NCBI RefSeq assembly: GCF_949987515.2
Contig: NC_082684.1
Location: forward strand, 45,350,006 to 45,414,005
DNA length: 64,000 nt
DNA from: Delphinus delphis
Taxonomy: Eukaryota; Chordata; Mammalia; Artiodactyla; Delphinidae
Direction of reading: 5' to 3'
This document shows positions 56,760-64,000 of this stretch, piece after piece. The notes beneath the pieces are model-generated. The model did no database searches, was not told the origin of the DNA, and worked only from the letters and a program-made list of their open reading frames with translations. The translations under genes and the position numbers were made by a program. How positions within the stretch are numbered: the stretch's first letter is position 1; each line of letters starts with the position of its first letter.

Positions 56760-57055
56760 AGATGCATCCTCCAAGTTGCTTTTGCTGGAAACTAGGAGAC
56801 CATCCTTCCACTTCCAATTCTTCATTGAGTTCCATTAATGGTATCTTCAATATATACTACAAATCCAGTGCCACTGGTAGCAGCCGAGTCCTGGTTCAAG
56901 CCGCCATCTGCTCTCTACTGATCTATACGATTGCCTTCCACTCATCCCTAATTCCCTCTTGCCCAGCTGTAAGCCAGAGAACCTGTCTGTTTTGTTTAAA
57001 CAGCACAACATAGCTTCTTGAATGAATACATGATCAAATGAATGAATGTAGTAGC
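56760..57055 (+). mobile_element. L2 LINE fragment
   Basis: The run tacaaatccagtgccactggtagcagccgagtcctggttcaagccgccatc is the L2 segment preceding the conserved CCTAACTGG block; the end gaatgaatacatgatcaaatgaatgaatg resembles the L2 terminus. Confidence 0.65.
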
Positions 57056-58951
57056 ACTGCTGGAAGACACTGGTGACAGCTGTTCTCCTGAAGGAGTGGA
57101 GGGCATTGGGGTTAAGTCTTGAGTTCCCTATGATGTTAGGGACCCTGATTATTCTCTGTGACCAGAGGTCACTCTCCTGTCAGGGAGAAGAGCCAAAACT
57201 AAATTATTTCTTAAGGTTGAGAATAAATCCTTAAGTATTTATGCTCTCCTTCCCATTGAGGACGCGGAATTTTTGCTGGATGGATAAAAATGTCCATTAT
57301 ACCCATTATATCACAGCATTAACTGTCCAAACCTTGAATCTTCCTTATGATTCTTCTTCAACCCAAATGCTGATATACCATAAGTTTCAATGCCCTTAAT
57401 GAGATCCAGGACCAAATCCCCTGGGCCCCTGATATTCTATTTCCATGTCACATCTAAGCAACTTTCAGAGAGTCAGGTAAGGAATTCTGTGCCTTCTCCG
57501 TTTGACTAAATTGAGGAGTAGTAGCTTTCACAACAGAAAATTTGTCTCACTTGGTCAACATCTGCCAGATTATTACTGCACCTTTCTGCAACCTTCATGA
57601 GGTGTGGAGTGAGTGTTTTGAAGGGAAAAAAAAATTTCTCTAACAGTATTTCTCAGGAGCCAGTTGCCAGAGTTGGCAGAGAAAGAGTAAAACTCAGTTG
57701 ATGAGGAGGGAGGGGTAGCGTTTTGGTGTAAAATTTGGGCCCCATTAGAGCTTGGCAGCACTGACCTAGTGGAAGTCTGGGAGCATCCCTTGGATTCCAA
57801 GGTCCGGGGAGCATCTCCAGAAGAAGACAGGCAGACAAGTGCGGACCTTGGGGCCGTAGCCAGCATGCCCAGGCAAGAACTGCAGCCCGATGTTTATCGC
57901 TTTGCTGCCGTTTTCTATTATAGATGTCCCCTGAAGGCTCTAGTACTGGGCACCATTTTTCAGACAGAAATTTAGTAAAGCAGTTGACATCCACCTGGGC
58001 CCCATGGCAAGTGGGAATAAAGCTTGTTGTCCCTTAAACTGACAACGTGGTGATGAAGAGGTCTCCTGTGTCTCCCTCTGTTGTAGTACTCACCCTCTGG
58101 CCCTGCTGGATATGAAAACTGTTTCCAGTAGCACCTTGCTAGAAGGAGGCGTGTATTAAACCTGTTCTCCCACACTGAGCTTGAAGCAGAGCGTAGGCAC
58201 TGAGCTGGATTTGAAGCCTGGTAACTGTTGATGAGACCAGATTGTCCTCGAGGTCTTTGCATCCCAGAAGAAAACGCTGAGATTTTCAGCACAGAATTTA
58301 ACCCTCCCTCCCAGCTGCCCTGCGAAGTAGGCAGGTCGTCTTGGGGGCTGTCAAAGTCAGAACAGCTGCAGGGGAAACCTGATGCGGGGAGGGGTCCAGA
58401 GAGGAGCACAGGGGAAGACGCTGCCTTGCCAGCAGGCCCCGAAGATGTCCTCCAGCTGCATTTAGCAGCTAAATCCAGAAACGGGTTCACAGCAGGACGT
58501 CCAGTTCTCCAAACTGGATATAGAAGAAAACTAGTCTCCCCAAGATTTTGAATTTGCTCCAGACTGACTTTTAAGAGCCACAGAGATTCTCCCAGGGGGT
58601 CAGAAGGAGAGCCCTGGAGTCCTGGGAAGGTGCTGTAAAAGTAGCCCTGTTAAGAAGCTGCAGGAAGAAAGTGGGGCTTCCTGCCCTTCCTTGATATCCC
58701 TGTGACCCAGGCTTCCTAGGTTTCAGTAGCCTGGGCTTCAAAGCTGGGCCATTTTAGTGGTACCAACAAACCCACCAACAAACCCAGAAGGTGCCTCCCT
58801 GGAGCACATCCATTCAGTGTTAGGAAATTTTCCATTTCTGTCTCCTGCTGAGTCCCTCCCTCTTGGGTCTCAGTGCTCAGTCAGGGAGGGGATCTTCCCT
58901 GCTTGTGAAAAAACACAGGCCCTTCTCAGGTGTGCTCTGTGGTTTAACACT
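57056..58951. other. longest repeat-poor stretch; no gene recognised
   Basis: About 1.9 kb. A 172-codon minus-strand open frame (57972-58490) and 68- and 107-codon plus-strand frames overlap in a GC-richer part; none shows a known domain, and frames on both strands are equally open. A 12-bp tandem duplication (accaacaaaccc twice) lies at 58761-58784. Confidence 0.4.
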
Positions 58952-59112
58952 GACCCTACTGCAGAAGCATCTGAGGAGCTCTTAAAGAACGAAATGTTCA
59001 GACCCCACCTCTAGAACCACTAGAGGTAGTGCCCAGGAATTGTAAATCACTTTAAAAAGAGACTCGAATAATTATGATGCAGCCATCCACAGACTGGCTT
59101 GGAAACCACAAT
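58952..59112. mobile_element. MER5-type hAT element
   Basis: The blocks catctgaggagctcttaaag, agaccccacctctagaac, cccaggaattgtaaatcac and aataattatgatgcagcc follow MER5 order; diverged. Confidence 0.65.
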
Positions 59113-59114
59113 CC

Positions 59115-59265
59115 TGTAAAACAAGAGTCCAGACTTGAAGTCAAATTCCTTCTCTGCCACCAACCAGCTTAATATTTAGGCAAAGCTATTTTAACATCCC
59201 CGGGCCCTGATTTCCTCATCTCCATGGTACAGGTAATCTACTGATATTGTTAAAGCAGTGATTTT
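59115..59265 (+). mobile_element. MIR SINE
   Basis: The run cttgaagtcaaattccttctctgccaccaacc, catccccgggccctgatttcctcatctcc is MIR in plus orientation. Confidence 0.75.
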
Positions 59266-60120
59266 TATTTGTATTTTCTCGCTGCCTTCTAAGACAGCAT
59301 TTTCCATGAGATTTAGTGTCCCAGAGGAGAGGGCAGACCAGTGGGGACCCCTCCCCTTTTAATACATGGGGAGCCAGGGCTGGAGACTGTGGTCTTCAAA
59401 CTTCCAGAAACCTCTCCCTTGCCAAGGCACCCCAATCTGGAGAGTTGTATGGGAATCAGTGTTATCTGCTACACTTTCCTACCTCCCTCTTCCCTCACGG
59501 TACAGAGGAAGGTAGACAACGCAAAGAAAGGAAGCTGACTCAAATCTTACTAAGAGGCATTTTCCTAAAGTGCAGAACCTCTGGCAACAAACGAAAGGAC
59601 ACTTTGAAGTATTAGTAGCTGCAGAGCCCACTTGAATTGCCATAACAACCCTCCCATCCATTTCATTAAGAGATAACATTTCTAGCGCAATTGTTTTTTT
59701 GTTTAATAATTACCCATAAAACTATGTAATATGTATATATATATAGTTTTGATCAATTTACTAATAATAATTCTATTGAAAACTTAATCCATAATACATT
59801 TTATAACAGGATGCTGTGGTGACTCCCCCAAAATTAACAATTTAAAATTTTCAATGTATATACATATTTTTGTTGAAGAGCAGAACGATAGGGTGATTAA
59901 TAAAAAGACTTTCAAGCATAAAATATATCACATTAGGATACAGTTCTGCAGGAGAAGCGAAATGGAAATGCAATTTCAAAAAGGAAAAGAAAATATTGTA
60001 AAATTTCCAACTTAAAGAAAAGAGCTTGTTCATGTGTTTTTTGAACCATGGGTATTAAATCACTATGGTATTTAGATTTCACTGGGTAAATTTAAAAGAG
60101 CACCATAACAGTTTTATTCT
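59266..60120. other. no recognisable feature
   Basis: AT-rich from 59680 on, with a short (TA) block near 59733. Open frames are short and without motif. Confidence 0.45.
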
Positions 60121-60138
60121 AAAATGTCAATATTCACA

Positions 60139-60390
60139 GGGAGGAGGAAGGGTAAGCTGGGATGAAGTGAGAGAGTGGCATGGACATATATACACTACCA
60201 AATGTAAAATAGGTAGCTAGTGGGAAGCAGCCACATAGCACAGGGAGATCAGCTCAGTGCTTTGTGTGGGTGGGATAGGGAGGGTGGGAGGGAGGCTGAA
60301 GGGGGAGGAGATATGGAGATATATGTATATGTATAGCTGGTTCACTTTGTTATAAAGCAGAAACTAACACACTAAAAAAATACAAAATAA
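60139..60390 (+). mobile_element. L1 3'UTR, 5'-truncated (stack member 1)
   Basis: Matches the 3'UTR of L1 copy A type: ggtaagctgggatgaagtgagagagt, tgtaaaataggtagctagtgggaagc, gtgggtgggatagggagggtggg, ttcactttgttataaagcag, then an A-rich tail. Confidence 0.92.
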
Positions 60391-60397
60391 AATAAAA

Positions 60398-60525
60398 TAC
60401 GATCTGGGGGGTGGGGATGGTGGTGTGATGAACTGGGTGATTGGGATTGACATGTATACACTGATGTGTATAAAATTGATGACTACTAAGAACCTGCTGT
60501 ATAAAAAATAAATAAAAATAAATAC
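60398..60525 (+). mobile_element. L1 3'UTR, 5'-truncated (stack member 2)
   Basis: Matches the 3'UTR end of L1 copy B type: gaactgggtgattgggattgacatg, cactgatgtgtataaaattg, taagaacctgctgtataaa. Flanked by aaatacgatc-like repeats on both sides (near 60395 and 60521), consistent with its own target duplication inside an A-tail. Confidence 0.88.
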
Positions 60526-60529
60526 GATC

Positions 60530-60728
60530 CTCATGTATTGTACAACACAAGGAATATAGCCAATATTTTGTAATAACTGTAAGTGGAGTATAATCTCTGA
60601 AAATTGTGAATCACTATATTGTACACCTATAACTTATATAATATTGTACATCAACTATACTTCAATATAAAAACATCTAAAGGAAGAAAAATAAATATGA
60701 ACCTCATTTTAGAAAGAAAAATAAATAA
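60530..60728 (+). mobile_element. L1 3'UTR, 5'-truncated (stack member 3)
   Basis: The run acaaggaatatagccaatattttgtaataac, gaatcactatattgtacacc and catcaactatacttcaatat is an older type of L1 3' end, with A-rich tail to 60728. Confidence 0.85.
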
Positions 60729-60748
60729 ATAAAATGTCAGTATTTACA

Positions 60749-61492
60749 ATAAGACAAAAATTACATCCTTTTGCAACTCTATTGTTTAGATGAAAAACAT
60801 GCAATAGCAACCTGAAAAGGAGGTCAGAGCTTCCCAGAAGTTTTTGAGGGGCCACACAAAACAAGAGTATGAGGACCACGGGGCTGTATCATAGGGTTGT
60901 ACTACAACCTATGCAAGGAGCCATGGTCCTTTGCAGCCCAGGGATCAGGGTAAGAGAGGCCGGGAGAGCGATGAGTCAGCGCACTGTCCTCCCATAGAGG
61001 GCGGCCTGAGGTTGCCATGGCCCATGTGTGGCATTCGGGAAGTTTCCACGAGCCCCACACAGACGGACGATCACCTGCTACAGACTTCACGACAGCACGG
61101 ATGATCAGCCCCCAGTAGTGTGAGATTCATGTGACTCCGGAAGACCAGATGGGCCCATTTACCCTCCCTGGTCAGCCAGCCCATATGCAGCAGGGCAAGA
61201 AGTGTCCAGCAGCCCGTCCCCTGACTGTGGAATCCCAGTGAGTCCTGCCAACACCCAGGACTGTCTTTGGGGATATGCAGCAAGAGTACATGCTCATCAA
61301 GGGAGAATGAGTCATCCAAAAGACACCAATGGAAACAGCCCTGATAGGGAATTTGGCTTAGAAAATCCTGACTATTGAAACAGGAAAGAGGCTATAAACC
61401 AGGAGAGATGGAAGTGTTGTTAATTGGTGAGACTCAGTTCCATGCTACCCAGCAGGGCGGGAGCAAGTCAGTTGGAGAAAAGGGTTTACATT
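60749..61492. other. no recognisable feature
   Basis: Fairly GC-rich at 60950-61250; open frames up to 82 codons without motif. Confidence 0.45.
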
Positions 61493-61660
61493 GTCTCTGT
61501 GCACAGTGTCATCTGAGCAAATACACCATCCTATTGCACCTGTAAGTGAGGCTAACGATACTTATGTTGCAGGGTTCCTGTAAGAATTACAGAGAATGAA
61601 CATAAAGTAACCCAGCACATACGTGCTCTGTGAAGGGCAACTACGACTGTTATTGTAAAA
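61493..61660 (+). mobile_element. MIR SINE
   Basis: The run ttgcagggttcctgtaagaattacagagaatg and ccagcacatacgtgctctgtgaa follows the MIR 3' half; diverged. Confidence 0.5.
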
Positions 61661-62401
61661 TCTGTCTGCCTCCACTGCTGCCTTGAGGTGATGAGAAGAT
61701 GCCTGGACCATGGTCCCTGGGGCTGGTGTCAAGCTTTCCCTACCTTTGTGTGGCAGCGGCAGCCTCTGAGAACTGAAGCCCACTTCTAACAGAGGCAGGA
61801 GGACACCTCTCCTATCATGTTCAGTACTTTATCCCTGGGTACCGTGGGTGCTGCTCTGGGCTGCAATATCATACAGAGCCAGAGAGGAACCAGTTCTGAG
61901 GAAAAGCCCTCACACTCTTCTCAGAATCAGTTCTCTGATAACTGGGGCACTGTTATTAGTAGGCCTGACCCTTCCTTAGAGCAGGTTTGTTCCCAGGGAA
62001 CACCCCATCCTCCCTGCAAACAGGCCCTCAGTGAGCCCCACCCTAGGAGTCCCCGATAAAGCTGGGTCCCAGAGGGTGCAGAGCACCCAGCCCCAGAAGC
62101 AGATTGACCGTCAAACTACTGAAACATAAGCTTCCATACTGCTTCCCAGACCCTGTGCCTAATGTCATATTCTTTCTCTCAAACAGAGCCATCCAAAATG
62201 TGAACAGCTCTGGCTCCACAAAACCTGGATCTGTTCCATCCAGACCTTATTCGTACTCTCTCTGGTGAGTGGAAGAAAGAACTGGGCCTCCCATGCTGCT
62301 ATTGTGAGAAAGCCCTAACTGTGTCAGTGATAAAAGCACCTCCACGGATTGAAAAAAAAAAACACTTCCAAGTTAAATTTTCTCACCAAGTTCCCTCAGG
62401 T
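61661..62401. other. unique sequence with an exon-like segment
   Basis: No repeat recognised. An 80-codon open frame (61817-62059) has no motif. The exon-like piece 62187-62264 is listed separately. Confidence 0.4.
62187..62264 (+). other. Exon-like open segment (speculative)
   Basis: Bounded at the left by a pyrimidine-rich acceptor-like sequence ending tttctctcaaacag (to 62186), with a ctaat branch-point-like motif about 30 nt upstream, and at the right by a strong donor gtgagt at 62265. The 78 bp are open in two of three frames; one begins SHPKCEQLWLHK, the other AIQNVNSSGSTKPG. Neither recalls a protein I know. Single exon-like pieces occur by chance. Confidence 0.2.
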
Positions 62402-62480
62402 AATGAATTCATTGATCAAACGTTAATTAAGCACCCACCAAGGGCAGGCACCAGGCCAGGTGCTCCCAGCCCATACCGGG
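62402..62480 (-). mobile_element. L2 LINE 3' terminus, inverted (short)
   Basis: The run aatgaattcattgatcaaacgttaattaagcacccacc followed by gggcaggcaccaggccaggtgc is the reverse L2 end. Confidence 0.6.
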
Positions 62481-62987
62481 AAGATCCTACAGCCAAGTGG
62501 GGGCATCTGCCAGCACACTGCCTAAGCAATCTCTGCAAACTCTCTCCCTTGGGGCTGATGAGCAGCCTAGAGGCACCAGCATGTGCCGCCCTGGGTCAGC
62601 TCCCCAAGGTCCATCAACTAAAGGGTTAACACAGCAGGAGATGGGAACCATACTGGTTGTCAAGATTTTCATATTATCCCTCCTTCCAACTAGTATTTTC
62701 CAAGTCCTTCAGTTCGACTGGTCTTCATTAGGGACCAAAAACAAACCGAGGAATAGTGATCATTCTGATCATCTATACAGGAAGCCCAGGTAAGCCTGGA
62801 TGACCTTTGGAAGGCTCTCTACCATGCACATAGCCATATAGAGGCAGATCTTGCTTGAAGAAAAATCTGACTCTAAAACTTAGGTCTAAACAAAAGGCCA
62901 ACTAGGAATTCTAATTCCTTTTACAGGATTGATGCAAGATAGGATTCATTTGAACAATAGCTTTCTCCTAATGCATTTAAAATATGT
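62481..62987. other. no recognisable feature
   Basis: A 98-codon open frame (62497-62793) shows no motif. Confidence 0.45.
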
Positions 62988-63041
62988 TCTACCAGAAGCT
63001 AACACAACGTTGTAAATCAACTATACCTCAATAAAAAAACC
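62988..63041 (+). mobile_element. Very short L1 3' tail (about 50 bp)
   Basis: The run agaagctaacacaacgttgtaaatcaactatacctcaataaaaaaac is only the last piece of the L1 3'UTR plus a short A-tail. Confidence 0.85.
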
Positions 63042-63109
63042 ATGCTCCATTTATAATAACTAATTTATACACAGTTGCCCAGGAACATGTCCATGGGGTA
63101 AAATGAGTT

Positions 63110-63540
63110 CAAGCATTCATTCTTTCATTCGACAGAATTTTATTAAGTATCCACTATGTGCCAGGCACTGTTCTAGATACAGTAGTGAACAAAACAGACA
63201 ATGGTTATTTTCATGGAGCTGACATTCTGGTGGGAGTAGACAAATAGCCACTAAATATGTAATATGTTAGGATGGGATAAGTGCTATATATAAAATAAAA
63301 CAGAGCAAAGGGGGTATCAGAGTGACTGGGTAAGGAATGGGGTGCTATCTCTACAGGGAAGGCCACTCTGCTTGGTGATGTTTGAGCTGAGAAGATGTGG
63401 GCAGAGGAAAGAAAGGGAACATGGCTTGAAGTCAGAGCATGCTTGGTGTGTCTTAAGAACAGCAAAGCAGGCTAGCATGGCTGGGGCCTGGTGCAGCTGG
63501 GGTCGAACCTGCAAAGGGGAGTGTGGAAGAGTATGAGGTT
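63110..63540 (-). mobile_element. L2 LINE 3' end, inverted, long
   Basis: The blocks attctttcattcgacagaattttattaag, actatgtgccaggcactgttctag, catggagctgacattctggtggg, gataagtgctatatataaaat, gatgtttgagctgagaagatg and gaacagcaaagcaggctagcatggctgg are the L2 end in full reverse order. Confidence 0.9.
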
Positions 63541-64000
63541 GGAGAACGAGTCAGGACTTATGTCTGAACTGCCTGAAGCAGACATTTGTTCTGAAATAGT
63601 CCTCGATATGCGCAGCATATAGTCAGGACCCAGAATCTCCCTGACTCCTCTAGAAAATTCAATAATAAAATGATAAACCAAATTTAGGAACTCTAAACAC
63701 ATTTTAGATTAAAAAACAAGTTCCTTCCAATATCCTGCAACTCTACACCAGGATATCCATGGCAGGCTGGACACAGTATACAATGATTGCTTCTCACTCA
63801 ATAAATGTGCTGTCAGCTACCCAGGCCTAGAGAGGAAAGGATGGTACTCTCACATACTTAATTCCACTCTGCTTTTGATTAGGTCTTTGTGTTACACCAC
63901 TGACTCCCAGAAGGCTTTCTGATACACCAGCTGCTGACGGCCTGGTATGCAATATTCACTAGAAAGGTTATTCTCTGATGCTGACCTCCAGTTTCCTGAT
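63541..64000. other. no recognisable feature
   Basis: Single-copy-looking right edge of the window. Confidence 0.5.

Noticed and set aside
61817..62059. 80-codon open frame as a small gene
   Set aside because: No start context, domain or conserved pattern could be supported.

Overview
This window is nuclear DNA of a mammal, most likely a whale or dolphin (Whippomorpha). The main evidence is five copies of a tRNA-derived SINE of the CHR type. Its body starts gggcttccctggtggc and ends in a gtaccgc-A(n) tail. Cetartiodactyl-type L1 elements with two different 5' regions are also present. I saw no ruminant Bov-tA or BovB/ART2 sequence, which argues against cattle-like species. I found no convincing host protein-coding gene, no RNA gene, no CRISPR array and no CpG-island promoter outside the L1 5' regions. 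The window reads as intergenic or intronic DNA built from about 180 million years of transposon deposits. Family names are given from memory of consensus sequences, without a library search.

Layout. 1-3.5 kb: an ancient L1 remnant carrying a young SINE. 3.5-14.1 kb: microsatellite, L2, MIR and MER5 fossils, one solo endogenous-retrovirus-like LTR near 8.3-8.96 kb, and unique DNA. 14.15-22.8 kb: a twin-primed (5'-inverted) L1 split by a full-length L1 inserted into it. 23.15-29.0 kb: a second full-length L1 in the same orientation with a different 5'UTR. 29-43.5 kb: old L1, L2 and MIR fragments, two SINEs, a Tigger-like element, and two perfect 25-bp palindromes about 250 bp apart. 43.51 kb: a palindromic mariner MITE with a TA target duplication. 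43.6-64 kb: L2/MIR layers, a 5'-truncated L1 with a perfect 10-bp target duplication (46.69-47.37 kb), an older L1 tail, MER20, the fifth SINE, a stack of three L1 3' ends (60.1-60.7 kb) and a roughly 50-bp L1 tail (63.0 kb).

The only protein-coding content is L1 ORF1 and ORF2, and every copy is broken by stops and frameshifts, so nothing here looks able to move by itself. The most interesting items are structural: the L1-in-inverted-L1 nest with about 170 bp of extra sequence ahead of its 5' end, the paired 25-bp palindromes (one containing two heat-shock-factor-like cores), the triple L1 tail stack, G-quadruplex motifs in L1 3'UTRs, and one exon-like open segment at 62187-62264. I did not find a previously undescribed biological system.
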